Below, piece by piece: positions 32,626 to 40,903 of a DNA stretch of 64,000 nt. Source of the DNA: Streptomyces fructofermentans (lineage in GTDB: Bacteria; Actinomycetota; Actinomycetes; Streptomycetales; Streptomycetaceae); the NCBI RefSeq assembly GCF_014651055.1, contig NZ_BMWD01000009.1, positions 212,358 through 276,357 on the forward strand, written 5' to 3'. Positions within the stretch are counted from its first letter, which is position 1; each line of letters begins with the position of its first letter. Both the position numbers and the translations under genes were made by a program. The notes under the pieces are model-generated. The model was not told the origin of the DNA, ran no database searches, and worked only from the letters and a program-made list of their open reading frames with translations.

Positions 32626-33939
32626 TCACCGTTCCGCCTTCCTGCCCAGCGGCCCGCGCGGACCCTGCCCGTCCTTCGCGCCTCCCGGTCCGTGCGCCCC
32701 CTCCGGGTCCGCGGAGTCCTTCCGGCCTCGCCGGTCCCCGGGCACCCTCAGTTCGACCTCCGTGCCCTGGCCCGGCACCGAGACCAGCTCGGCCGTGCCC
32801 CCGATCTCGCGCAGCCTGCCCACGATGGACAGGGACACCCCGAGCCGCCCCTCGCCCTCGGCCTGGGCGAGCCGCCCCTCCGGGATGCCGGGGCCGTCGT
32901 CCCGGACCGTCACGATCACGGCGTCCGGCTCGTCCTCGACCAGGATCCACGCCCGGGCGTCCGCGCCCGCGTGCCGCCGCACGTTGTCCAGGGCTGCGCC
33001 GACCGCGGCGGCCAGTTCCCTCGCGGCGTCCGCGGCCAGCGGCACCGGGGTGCCCGGCTCGGAGAAGGTCACCTTCGCGGAGGCGTACGGGGCGAGCAGC
33101 GGACGCAGGTCGCGCGGGCCGGAGCCGTCGTCCGCGTCGGGCTCGTCCACCGCCCGCACCAGCGCGCCCTGCGCCGCGTCCTCCGAGACACGGGAGACCG
33201 GCACCAGGCCGCCCGACACCAGCGTGCGCAGGGCCACCTCCTGCTCGCCGGCGAGGCGGCCCAGGTCGGCGGCCTCCCCGCCCAGCGCGGTGCCGCGCCG
33301 CTGGACCATCGCGAGCACCTGCAGCACGCCGTCGTGGATGTCGCGGGCCAGCCGCTCCCGTTCCCGCGTGGCCGCCTCGATCTCCAGGGCGCGGGCGAGG
33401 GTCCGCTCGGAGGCCCGGGCGACCTCGACGACGTAGCCGATGGCGATGGAGGCGACCCACACGAGCAGCACGTTGTGCAGGGTGTCCTGGCTGGGAGCGC
33501 CGCGCTGCACGACGTTGGCGACCCCGACGAGCGCCGAGGCGAAGGCCGCCCACCGCCAGCCGCCCTTGATCGCGAAGGCCAGCACCGAGCCGGCCGTCCA
33601 GATGGACGGGAGCGTCGGGCCGCCGGCCACGATCCGCTCGTGGGCGTCCGCGACCGGGGTCAGCAGCACACCGGTGAGCGCGATGGTCAGGTCGGCGGCG
33701 AGGAAGGGCTTGGTGCAGCCCGCCGCGCCGGCCACCCTGGGCAGGGTCGCGAACGTCCAGACGAAGAGGACCACGAAGTAGCCGATGGCCACTTCGGGGC
33801 GGACGAACTCGCCGTACTTCGACACGAAGAGGCCGATCGCGTACAGCATCGTCAGTACGCGGTACGCGCTCAGGGCGCGCCACAGCGGCTGCTCGACGGA
33901 CATCCTCATGACGTGCTCGCGCTTGGCCATGTCCCCCAC
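32626..33939 (-). CDS. MacS-family sensor histidine kinase
   Basis: 437 residues from GTG 33939 (an ATG nine bases later is equally possible). Five or six N-terminal membrane helices (about 25-175) carry no large extracellular domain. The dimerisation-phosphoacceptor box is ERERLARDIHDGVLQVLAMVQ (His about 203), typical of NarL-type kinases. The ATPase domain has the N-box AALDNVRRHA, G1 VRDDGPGIP and G2 RLGVSLSIVGRL. The tail of about 40 residues is disordered. The plan matches MacS kinases with a DUF5931 sensor region, probably sensing membrane state. Confidence 0.92.
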   Translation of the reverse strand: MGDMAKREHVMRMSVEQPLWRALSAYRVLTMLYAIGLFVSKYGEFVRPEVAIGYFVVLFVWTFATLPRVAGAAGCTKPFLAADLTIALTGVLLTPVADAHERIVAGGPTLPSIWTAGSVLAFAIKGGWRWAAFASALVGVANVVQRGAPSQDTLHNVLLVWVASIAIGYVVEVARASERTLARALEIEAATRERERLARDIHDGVLQVLAMVQRRGTALGGEAADLGRLAGEQEVALRTLVSGGLVPVSRVSEDAAQGALVRAVDEPDADDGSGPRDLRPLLAPYASAKVTFSEPGTPVPLAADAARELAAAVGAALDNVRRHAGADARAWILVEDEPDAVIVTVRDDGPGIPEGRLAQAEGEGRLGVSLSIVGRLREIGGTAELVSVPGQGTEVELRVPGDRRGRKDSADPEGAHGPGGAKDGQGPRGPLGRKAER

Positions 33940-33963
33940 TGCTCCATCCCCCGGCGGCCGCGT

Positions 33964-34788
33964 CTAGGAGTCGGCCCGCTCCTTGTCGGCCTGCTCCCGC
34001 TCGGCCTGCTTCCGCTCGGCCTGCTTCCGCGCCTGCTCGACCTCCCGCTGCGCGTCCTTCCCGGCCTGCTCGGCTTCCTTCTGCGCCTGCTTCCGGGCCT
34101 TCGCCTCGTCCGCGATCTGCCGCTTGGCGGCCGTCGCGTAGATGTCGACGTACTCCTGGCCCGAGAGCTTCATGATTTCGTACATGACCTCGTCGGTCAC
34201 GGCCCGCAGCACGAAACGGTCGTGCTCCATTCCGCTGTACCGGGCGAAGTCCAGCGGCCTGCCGATGCGGATGCCCGGCCGCATCAGCTTGGGCATCACC
34301 TTCCCCGGCGGCTGGATCTTCTCGGTGTCGATCATGGCGACCGGGATCACGGGCGCGCCGGTGGCCAGCGCCACGCGCGCGAGGCCGCCGGGCTTGCCGC
34401 GGTACAGGCGCCCGTCGGGCGAACGCGTGCCCTCGGGGTAGATGCCGAACAGCTCGCCGCGCTCGATGACGTCCATGCCGCTCTTGACGGCCGCCTCACC
34501 CGCGCCGCGCCCGCCGGAGCGGTCCACCGGCAGCTGGCCGACCCCCTTGAAGAAGGCGGCGGTCATCCGGCCCTTGACGCCCGGAGTCGTGAAGTACTCC
34601 GCCTTCGCGATGAAGGTCACCTTGCGGTCGAGGACCGCGGGCAGGAAGAACGAGTCCGAGAACGACAGGTGATTGCTCGCCAGGATGGCCGGGCCCTCGG
34701 CAGGAATGTTCTCGAGGCCTTCCACCCAGGGCCTGAAGGCGAGCTTCAGCGGCCCTCCGATGGAAAACTTCATTGCGCCGTAGATCAA
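33964..34788 (-). CDS. 1-acyl-glycerol-3-phosphate acyltransferase (PlsC-like)
   Basis: 274 residues. I take TTG 34788 (GGGAGG 8 nt upstream); the ATG at 34773 is an alternative. The acyltransferase motif is NHLSFSD (HX4D, about residue 43), followed by FGIYPEGTRSPDGRLYRGKPGG and VIPVAMID. It attaches the second acyl chain to lysophosphatidic acid at the membrane. From about residue 225 the C-terminus is a charged, Lys/Glu/Gln/Ala-rich helix of about 50 residues, a probable coiled coil not needed for catalysis. In M. tuberculosis, Rv2182c holds the matching place. Confidence 0.9.
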   Translation of the reverse strand: MIYGAMKFSIGGPLKLAFRPWVEGLENIPAEGPAILASNHLSFSDSFFLPAVLDRKVTFIAKAEYFTTPGVKGRMTAAFFKGVGQLPVDRSGGRGAGEAAVKSGMDVIERGELFGIYPEGTRSPDGRLYRGKPGGLARVALATGAPVIPVAMIDTEKIQPPGKVMPKLMRPGIRIGRPLDFARYSGMEHDRFVLRAVTDEVMYEIMKLSGQEYVDIYATAAKRQIADEAKARKQAQKEAEQAGKDAQREVEQARKQAERKQAEREQADKERADS

Positions 34789-34998
34789 CCCACTGCCTCC
34801 CGTGTCTGTCGGTGAGACCTTAACCCGGAGCACCGCCAAAGGGCCCGACGGCCCTGGTCGGTGTCAGTGCGGTCGCGTACGGTGAAGTACGCCTCGAACG
34901 CTTCGGGGTGATCGTCGGGTCACCCCCGTGAACCGTTCACGGCGAACAGCCGTCCCTCTTCCGTGAGACGTCCCTCTTGAATGAACAGGAGACCGAAG

Positions 34999-35808
34999 GT
35001 GCCGGTGCTTCCTGGAGCCGAGCCGTTCCGCCACGAGGGCGGAGAGGTCGGGGTCCTTCTCTGCCACGGCTTCACCGGTTCCCCGCAGTCGCTGCGCCCC
35101 TGGGCGGAGTACCTCGCGGAGCGCGGTCTCACCGTCGCGCTCCCCCTGCTGCCCGGTCACGGCACGCGCTGGGAGGACATGCAGGCCACGGGCTGGCAGG
35201 ACTGGTACGCGGAGGTGGACCGCGAGCTGCGCTCCCTGCGCGAGCGCTGCTCCAGCGTCTTCGTCCTCGGCCTCTCCATGGGCGGCGCGCTGACGCTGCG
35301 GCTCGCCGCGAAGCACGGTGACGCGATCAGCGGCATCGTCGTCGTCAACCCGGCGAACAAGGTGCACGGCCTGTCCGCGCACGCCCTGCCGGTGCTGCGC
35401 CACCTGGTCCCCACGACGAAGGGCCTGACCAGCGACATCGCGAAGGAGGGCAGCTTCGAGGTCGGCTACGACAAGGTGCCCCTGCACGCCGCCCACTCGC
35501 TGCGGAACTTCCTCCGGCTGGTCGACGGCGAGCTGCCGCAGGTGACCCAGCCGATGCTGCTCCTGCACAGCCCGCAGGACCATGTCGTGCCGCCCGCCGA
35601 CTCGGCCAGGGTGCTCAGCCGGGTGTCGTCCACGGACGTCACGGAGATACTCCTGGAACAGAGCTACCACGTCGCGACGTTGGACCACGACGCGGACCGG
35701 ATCTTCGAGGAGAGCTTCACCTTCGTCTCCCGGCTCGCACCCGGTGCCGGCAAGGAGGCGGGCGCGGGCCAGACGAGTCGGCAGGAAGGGACGGCCACCG
35801 GTGGCTGA
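34999..35808 (+). CDS. Alpha/beta-hydrolase (carboxylesterase)
   Basis: 269 residues from GTG 34999, which has AGGAG 8 nt upstream; the ATG at 34981 lacks such a site. The oxyanion HGFTG comes early, the nucleophile elbow is GLSMGG (Ser about 98), Asp is in HSPQDHVVPP and His in YHVATLDHD. The relatives are monoacylglycerol lipases and thermostable carboxylesterases of the Est30 type. It lies divergent from the acyltransferase and overlaps the next gene by 8 bp, so the two proteins are probably made together. Confidence 0.9.
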   Translation: MPVLPGAEPFRHEGGEVGVLLCHGFTGSPQSLRPWAEYLAERGLTVALPLLPGHGTRWEDMQATGWQDWYAEVDRELRSLRERCSSVFVLGLSMGGALTLRLAAKHGDAISGIVVVNPANKVHGLSAHALPVLRHLVPTTKGLTSDIAKEGSFEVGYDKVPLHAAHSLRNFLRLVDGELPQVTQPMLLLHSPQDHVVPPADSARVLSRVSSTDVTEILLEQSYHVATLDHDADRIFEESFTFVSRLAPGAGKEAGAGQTSRQEGTATGG

Positions 35809-36478
35809 GCACGACGCGGACCCCGAACCCGAGGAGAAGGACGTGCCGCCCGGCGAGGAGCAGGGCCCGTCGTTCGACGAGGCCGCCGCGTGGGAGGCGA
35901 TCGTCGCGGGATACGGCGACGAGCCGCCGGACCCGCCCGGCGCCAAGCCCTTCAAGTCGGTCGAGGACCTGGCCCTCCTGGAGCCCGAGACGAACGAGCC
36001 CGACACGACGGGCTCGGGGAGCACCAGGACCGCCCGGACCACGAAGGGCGGCACGGACACCAGGAGCCCCGAGGACCCCGCGGAGCCCGAGGACGCCGGG
36101 GGCACCGCGGAGGAGGAGCCCGCGGCCGAGAAGCCGCTCGGCAGTTCCGTGGCGTTCGCGCCCGGTGTGGCCGGCCCCCGGGACTACTCGGTGCCCGAGC
36201 CCGCCGAGGAGGACTTCGAGGACGACGACGAGGGCCACTTCGTGCCGCCCGAGCCGCCCCCGCTCCCCACGGCGGACACGACCTCCAGGTTCGCCTGGCT
36301 GGCCGTCGTGGGCGGACCCGTGCTGCTCCTGCTCGCCGTGCTGCTCGGCTGGGAGATGACCTGGTGGCTGGCCACCGTCGGAATAGGCGGTTTCCTCGGC
36401 GGCTTCGCCACGCTGGTGGCACGGATGCACAACGACGACGAGGACGAGGACGACCCGGGCCGCGGCGCGGTGGTCTGA
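35801..36478 (+). CDS. Acidic membrane protein, function unknown
   Basis: 225 residues, GTG overlapping the esterase stop. The first 160 residues are highly acidic and Pro/Glu/Asp-rich with no predicted fold. Two membrane helices follow (about 163-185 and 190-209), then a very acidic tail (HNDDEDEDDPG). Proteins of this kind are conserved beside the esterase in streptomycetes but unnamed. Translational coupling suggests a partner role for the esterase at the membrane. Confidence 0.78.
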   Translation: MAEHDADPEPEEKDVPPGEEQGPSFDEAAAWEAIVAGYGDEPPDPPGAKPFKSVEDLALLEPETNEPDTTGSGSTRTARTTKGGTDTRSPEDPAEPEDAGGTAEEEPAAEKPLGSSVAFAPGVAGPRDYSVPEPAEEDFEDDDEGHFVPPEPPPLPTADTTSRFAWLAVVGGPVLLLLAVLLGWEMTWWLATVGIGGFLGGFATLVARMHNDDEDEDDPGRGAVV

Positions 36479-36491
36479 CCCCGACCCGCCC

Positions 36492-36530
36492 ATGTGGGGC
36501 CCGGCGCGCGTGAGCGGCCGGGCCCCACGT
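36492..36530. terminator. Terminator between convergent genes
   Basis: A 14-bp hairpin (arms 36492-36505 and 36517-36530, one G-U pair, 11-nt loop) lies between the membrane-protein gene and the endonuclease/phosphatase gene. Confidence 0.75.
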
Positions 36531-36606
36531 GTGTGCGCGCCACCCGTGCGCCACCCGCGCGCCGGACGGGCTCCGGGGGACGGGGAGCCCGCGCGCCGGG
36601 CGGGAT

Positions 36607-37377
36607 CTAGGAGGCGGGAAGCCTGAGGGCGGCCAGGACCGGCAGGTGGTCCGTGGCCGCCCTCAGGTCCTCCTCCGTCACGCCCGGCTGCCCCAGCGGC
36701 ACACCGCAGCCCAGCACCTCCACGCCCGGCGTGGTGAGGATCGCGTCGATGCGCTGACGGGGGTCCACGGGAGTCGAGGTGTACTCGGCGCCCCAGGGAG
36801 CCGCCGTCCAGCAGTCCCCGAGTTCCCCGGCGAGGCGCCGGAAGGTGCGCCCGCCCGGTCGCTCGTTGAGGTCGCCGCCCGCGACCGCGTGCGGGGTGCC
36901 CAGCGCGGCGAGCCGGTCGAGGAGCATCCCGCCCTGCTCGTACCGCTCGTCCTTCTGCAGCGAGAGGTGACAGCTCAGGACTCCGAGGCGGGCGCCGCCG
37001 AACCGCACGACGGCCGTGGCGAAACCGCGCCGGTGCAGACCGGGGGTGAGCGGGAGCAGCACGTCCTCGGTGCGTTCGACCGTGGCGCGCAGGGAGCACA
37101 GGAGGGCGGGGCCGGACGCCGTGGCGCCGCCGGAGAGGATCACCTGCCCGGAGGCGGCGGCGAGGCGGGCGAGCTTCTTGCGCCAGCGGAAGAACCGGGG
37201 CGCCTCCTGGATCAGCACCAGGTCGGGCTCGCAGGCGGTGATCACCCGGGCGAGCGCGTCGGTGTCGTCGCGCATCGAGCGGATGTTGTAGCTGAGGACC
37301 CGGACGACGGCCGAACCGTCGGGTTCGGTGCGGGACGGGGGCAGCGGACCGGTGGCGCGCGGCGGGCTCGTCGGCAT
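36607..37377 (-). CDS. Endonuclease/exonuclease/phosphatase family protein
   Basis: 256 residues from ATG 37377, which has TAAATT exactly 7 nt upstream and no Shine-Dalgarno; the longer frame to 37482 is unlikely. EEP-fold motifs are present: VLSYNIRSM (Asn), LVLIQEAPRF (metal Glu), GVLSCHLSLQ (His), AVAGGDLNERPGG (Asp and Asn), IDAILTT and the terminal ATDHLPVLA (Asp-His pair). Members are nucleases, sphingomyelinase-like enzymes or inositol phosphatases; the substrate is open. No signal peptide is visible. Confidence 0.88.
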   Translation of the reverse strand: MPTSPPRATGPLPPSRTEPDGSAVVRVLSYNIRSMRDDTDALARVITACEPDLVLIQEAPRFFRWRKKLARLAAASGQVILSGGATASGPALLCSLRATVERTEDVLLPLTPGLHRRGFATAVVRFGGARLGVLSCHLSLQKDERYEQGGMLLDRLAALGTPHAVAGGDLNERPGGRTFRRLAGELGDCWTAAPWGAEYTSTPVDPRQRIDAILTTPGVEVLGCGVPLGQPGVTEEDLRAATDHLPVLAALRLPAS

Positions 37378-37483
37378 GCCGATCAATTTACGCGCTGCGC
37401 CCCCGCGGAGCGGGCCGGAACGCCGGTCGTCGCACACGGTCCGCGCGGGAGGCCGCCGACCGCCGACCGCCCGGTACGACAAA

Positions 37484-37517
37484 GCCCGCCGTCCCCCGGG
37501 ATCGGGGCGCGGCGGGC
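37484..37517 (-). terminator. Terminator after glkA
   Basis: A GC-rich hairpin with an 8-bp outer stem (arms 37484-37491 and 37510-37517) and an inner CCCC/GGGG stem is followed on the minus strand by TTTG. Confidence 0.7.
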
Positions 37518-37530
37518 GGTTGTACGTGTG

Positions 37531-38484
37531 TCACATGATCGGGTCGGGCTCCCTGGCCAGGTCGGCGGCGCCGACCAGTCCGGCCTTGTTGCCCAGCTTG
37601 GCGGCGATCACGTCGGCGACGGGACGCCAGTTCCCGCCGACGAGCCAGCGCTTGTACGACTTGCGGATCGGGTCGAGGACCAGTTCGCCCTCGTCCGACA
37701 GACCGCCGCCGACGATGAACGCCGAGGGGTCGAAGAGCGAGGCCAGGTCGGCCAGTCCGGCACCGGCCCAGCGGGCCAGCTCACGGTACGAGTCCACGGC
37801 CACCAGGTCGCCCTGGCGGGCCGCCATCGAGATGTGCTTGCCCTCGATGCCGTCGGGGGTGCCGTCTCCCAGGGAGAGCAGCGCCTCCGCGTTCTCCGGC
37901 GTCGCGTTGGCCCGCTGCTTCGCGTAGCGCACGAGCGCGCGGCCGGACGCGTACTGCTCCCAGCAGCCCTGCGAGCCGCAGCCGCAGAGCAGGCCGTCCG
38001 GGACCATCCGGATGTGCCCGAACTCGGCCGCGACGCCGAAGTGCCCGCGGCGCAGCTTGTTCCCGATGATGATGCCGCCGCCGAGGCCCGTGCCCAGGGT
38101 GATGCAGATGACGTTGCGGTGGCCCTTGCCCGCGCCGAACTTGTACTCGCCCCAGGCGGCCGCGTTCGCGTCGTTCTCGACGACGACCGGAAGGCCCACG
38201 CGGGCCTCCACCTCGGCCTTGAGGGGCTCCTGGCGCCAGTCGATGTTCGGTGCGAAGTAGACCGTCGAGCGCTGACGGTTGACGTACCCGGCGGCGCCGA
38301 TGCCGACGCCGACGATCTCGTGCCCGGCCCGGGCACCCTCCACGGCCGCGGCGATGGCGTCAACGATCGCCTGCGGTGTGTTGGGGGTCGGCACCTTGAA
38401 GGTCGAGAGGATGTTGCCTTCCTCGTCGACCACGCCGGCCGCGATCTTGGTGCCGCCGATGTCGACGCCGATGGTGAGTCCCAT
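37531..38484 (-). CDS. glkA: Glucokinase (ROK family)
   Basis: 317 residues. This is a ROK sugar kinase with the N-terminal phosphate loop GVDIGGTKIAAGVV, catalytic Asp in VENDANAAAWGE, TLGTGLGGGIIIG, the EFGHIRM motif and the zinc box CGCGSQGCWE. It phosphorylates glucose with ATP. Sequence and neighbourhood fit Streptomyces GlkA, which is also the central agent of carbon catabolite repression in S. coelicolor. TGAGGGA serves as ribosome-binding site. Confidence 0.96.
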   Translation of the reverse strand: MGLTIGVDIGGTKIAAGVVDEEGNILSTFKVPTPNTPQAIVDAIAAAVEGARAGHEIVGVGIGAAGYVNRQRSTVYFAPNIDWRQEPLKAEVEARVGLPVVVENDANAAAWGEYKFGAGKGHRNVICITLGTGLGGGIIIGNKLRRGHFGVAAEFGHIRMVPDGLLCGCGSQGCWEQYASGRALVRYAKQRANATPENAEALLSLGDGTPDGIEGKHISMAARQGDLVAVDSYRELARWAGAGLADLASLFDPSAFIVGGGLSDEGELVLDPIRKSYKRWLVGGNWRPVADVIAAKLGNKAGLVGAADLAREPDPIM

Positions 38485-38537
38485 GAATCCCTCAGTTTCG
38501 GTCGAGCCCCGCTACGGCCAACCGTACCCGAGCGCCA

Positions 38538-39032
38538 TCAGTCCAGGTCGATGTGTTCCCCGGGACCGGTGCCCTCGTCCTTGGGACGCGAGGACGTGTC
38601 ACGGGTCCAGCGACCCTCCTGCGCCTCCACCGCGGACCGGTAGGCGGCGAGCAGTTCGGAGCCGGCGGCGGCCAGGTGGTCGAAGACGTCGGGATTCCGC
38701 TCGATGACGGGCTCGACCGCGGCCTTCGCCTGCTGCACGACCTGGTTCACCATCTGCTGGGCGGCCCCGCCCGCCACGGCGCCGAACAGCGGCGACTGCG
38801 CGCCGGACAGCTTCTCGGCGACGGCGTCGACCAGTTTGCGCAGTTCCTCGGCGGCCGAGGAGGGCGGCCGGCCCTGCTCGGTGCGACGGCGGGCCTTCTC
38901 CGCGGCGAGGTCCTCGGCGCACGCCTTCGCCCAGGCGTCGGCGTCGGTCGCGCGCGCTTCGTCACGCACCTCGTCGCGCACCTCGTCGAACGCGTCGCCC
39001 GCGGCGTCGGACGTGGGGCGCTCATCGCTCAT
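38538..39032 (-). CDS. DUF5304 family protein
   Basis: 164 residues from ATG 39032 (GGAG 7 nt upstream). An acidic N-terminal half (DEVRDEVRDEARATDADAW) precedes two amphipathic helices (AAEELRKLVDAVAEKL, and GAAQQMVNQVVQQAKAAVEPVIE), and the tail is acidic. It is a soluble helical protein of unknown function, conserved in actinobacteria next to the ArsA-like ATPase, as in Rv2183c-Rv2184c of M. tuberculosis. Confidence 0.8.
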   Translation of the reverse strand: MSDERPTSDAAGDAFDEVRDEVRDEARATDADAWAKACAEDLAAEKARRRTEQGRPPSSAAEELRKLVDAVAEKLSGAQSPLFGAVAGGAAQQMVNQVVQQAKAAVEPVIERNPDVFDHLAAAGSELLAAYRSAVEAQEGRWTRDTSSRPKDEGTGPGEHIDLD

Positions 39033-39091
39033 GGCGGACTCCAAGCATCGGCTGTGTGTCTCTCGACGTTACCCGAACGGGGGTATGCCGT

Positions 39092-40279
39092 TCACCGTGT
39101 CCGCGGCCACAGCTCCGGGTCGGGGGCGAAGCGCACCCTCAGCTCGCCCTCGCGCAGGGAGGCCCCGTCCACGGTGCAGCGGCGCAGCGCGGACGGCAGG
39201 GCGACGATCCGGCGGTGCGCGCCGACGGTGACGACGAGTTCGTCGCCGCGGCGGACCAGGTCGAGTTCCTCCCGTATCGCCCCTGGCAGGGGGATGTGCC
39301 AGACGAAGACCCGGCCGCCGTCGGCGTCGCCCTCGGAGACGGGCCACCGGACGGGCTCCGGGGCCTCGCCCGCGCCGGGCACGGGGAGCGCGGCGAGGTC
39401 CTCGGGGCCGCGCGGATCACGGCCGAGGTGCGCAACCGCGTACGTGCGCCCCCATGTGTCGCGCCACTCGTCGCGCCACTCGTCCAGCGCCTTGCGCTGC
39501 TGCGCGGCGAGGCCCGCCTGCCAGGCGTCGTGGGACGTGTCGGGCAGTACGCGGTTCCCGATGAGCGCGTCGGCCCGCAGCCCGCGCAGGGCGAGGCCGG
39601 TCGCCGCCGCACGGACGGCGTCGGTGCCGGCGGGTCCGGGTTCGGCGACCAGCCGCACGGTGGTGTCGGGGTCCTCGACGGCGAGCTGGACGGCGGCGAG
39701 TTCGACGTCCCAGCGGCCGGCCGTCTCGTACAGCCAGTCCGCGGGCATCGGGACGCCGGCGAGGCGGCCGAGGACCGGCCGCAGGGCGCGGGCGGCCTGG
39801 CGCTCCGCGGGCAGCAGCCGGCGGAGGTAGCGCCGCAGCTGTTCGGGCAGGGAGAGCAGGGCGAGCGCCTGCGGGGTGGGCGGCAGGTCGACGACCAGCA
39901 GGTCGTGGGCGTCCGCCGCGGACGCGTCGCGCAGGGCGCGCAGCAGGGCCAGCTCCTCGGCGCCCGGCAGGGGGGTGAGTTCCTCGGCCTCCAGCCGGGC
40001 CGCGCCCAGCAGGTCCAGGGCGGTGGAGGCCCGGTCCTGGAACGCGAGGAGGTCGGCCCGGAAGCCCGCCGTCGCGTCGGGCCGCCACGCGGTCAGTCCG
40101 GGGGCGGCCGCGGTGGGCGTGCCTCCGGTGGGGGTGCCGAGGACGGCTCCGAGGCTGTCGGTGCGGTCCGCCGAGAGCACCAGGACGCGGGAGCCGCGCC
40201 GGGCGGCCTCCAGCGCGGTGGCCGCGGCGACGGTGGTGCGGCCCGAGCCGCCGGGGCCGGTGAACAGGATGGTGCGCAT
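39092..40279 (-). CDS. ArsA/Get3-like ATPase with altered P-loop
   Basis: 395 residues. An N-terminal deviant Walker A region reads TGPGGSGRTT. The two lysines of the usual KGGVGKT are Pro9 and Arg14 here, so the normally essential catalytic Lys is replaced. LLVVDLPPTPQAL matches the switch II region and PAERQAARALRPVLGRL the following helices. The C-terminal 100 residues resemble the ArsA_HSP20-like add-on (GRVFVWHIPLPG, DELVVTVGAHRRIVALPSAL). It is not an arsenic gene context. It may act as a chaperone-type ATPase with weak or no hydrolysis; M. tuberculosis Rv2184c is the positional counterpart. Confidence 0.83.
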   Translation of the reverse strand: MRTILFTGPGGSGRTTVAAATALEAARRGSRVLVLSADRTDSLGAVLGTPTGGTPTAAAPGLTAWRPDATAGFRADLLAFQDRASTALDLLGAARLEAEELTPLPGAEELALLRALRDASAADAHDLLVVDLPPTPQALALLSLPEQLRRYLRRLLPAERQAARALRPVLGRLAGVPMPADWLYETAGRWDVELAAVQLAVEDPDTTVRLVAEPGPAGTDAVRAAATGLALRGLRADALIGNRVLPDTSHDAWQAGLAAQQRKALDEWRDEWRDTWGRTYAVAHLGRDPRGPEDLAALPVPGAGEAPEPVRWPVSEGDADGGRVFVWHIPLPGAIREELDLVRRGDELVVTVGAHRRIVALPSALRRCTVDGASLREGELRVRFAPDPELWPRTR

Positions 40280-40322
40280 GGGGGTGAACGGTACGCGCTG
40301 CCGTCCCCCGGCGGACGGGGCG

Positions 40323-40766
40323 CTACCCGGCGTCCGTCTCCACGCGCTTCTTCAGCCCGGCCAGCGCGCGGTCGATGATGACCTTCTCCGCCTTGCGCTT
40401 GATCATGCCGAGCATGGGGATCTTGACGTCGACGGTGAGCTGGTAGGTCACCTCGGTCACGCCGGAACCGGCGGGCCTGAGGATGTACGAGCCGTCGAGG
40501 GAGCGCAGCATCTGCGACTTGACCAGGGTCCAGGAGACCTCGTGGTCGCCGGTCCAGGTGTAGGCGAGCGTCTGGTCGTCCTTGATGGCCCCGGCGTCCA
40601 TGACCAGGCGCACCTGCTCGGCGCGGCCCTGGCCGTCGCTCGCGAGCACCTCCGCCTCCTTCACCTCGCCGGTCCAGTCCGGGTAGCGGGCGAAGTCGGA
40701 GATCACCCCCATGACATCGGCCGGCGCCGCCTCGATGGTGATGCTCGAGCTGGTGTGTTCCGCCAT
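40323..40766 (-). CDS. SRPBCC (polyketide cyclase/START-like) protein
   Basis: 147 residues; ATG with GGAGGAG upstream. It has the helix-grip pattern: N-terminal strand SSSITIEAAPADVMGVISDFARYPDW, central curved sheet, and a long C-terminal helix (KVIIDRALAGLKKRVE). The hydrophobic cavity should bind a lipid or polyketide-like ligand. It lies 43 bp upstream of the ArsA-like gene on the same strand; the pair corresponds to Rv2185c-Rv2184c in M. tuberculosis, so co-function is likely. Confidence 0.9.
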   Translation of the reverse strand: MAEHTSSSITIEAAPADVMGVISDFARYPDWTGEVKEAEVLASDGQGRAEQVRLVMDAGAIKDDQTLAYTWTGDHEVSWTLVKSQMLRSLDGSYILRPAGSGVTEVTYQLTVDVKIPMLGMIKRKAEKVIIDRALAGLKKRVETDAG

Positions 40767-40810
40767 CGCTGTGGCTCCTCCAGATGCGGTCCGGACAGGG
40801 GGTGCTTTTC

Positions 40811-40833
40811 CGGGTACGAACGCTTCGTACCCG
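40811..40833. promoter_or_regulatory. Inverted repeat upstream of SRPBCC gene
   Basis: Perfect 10-bp arms CGGGTACGAA and TTCGTACCCG with a 3-nt centre lie 45 bp before the SRPBCC start and 71 bp after the metallophosphoesterase stop. It may be an operator for the SRPBCC-ArsA-DUF5304 genes or a terminator of the upstream gene. Confidence 0.5.
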
Positions 40834-40903
40834 TGTATGCAGCGTGAAGGCTACCGCGCGGTCGGCGGGTGCCCGTCCCCGGGCCCGCGGCCGCGTCGGG
40901 CCC

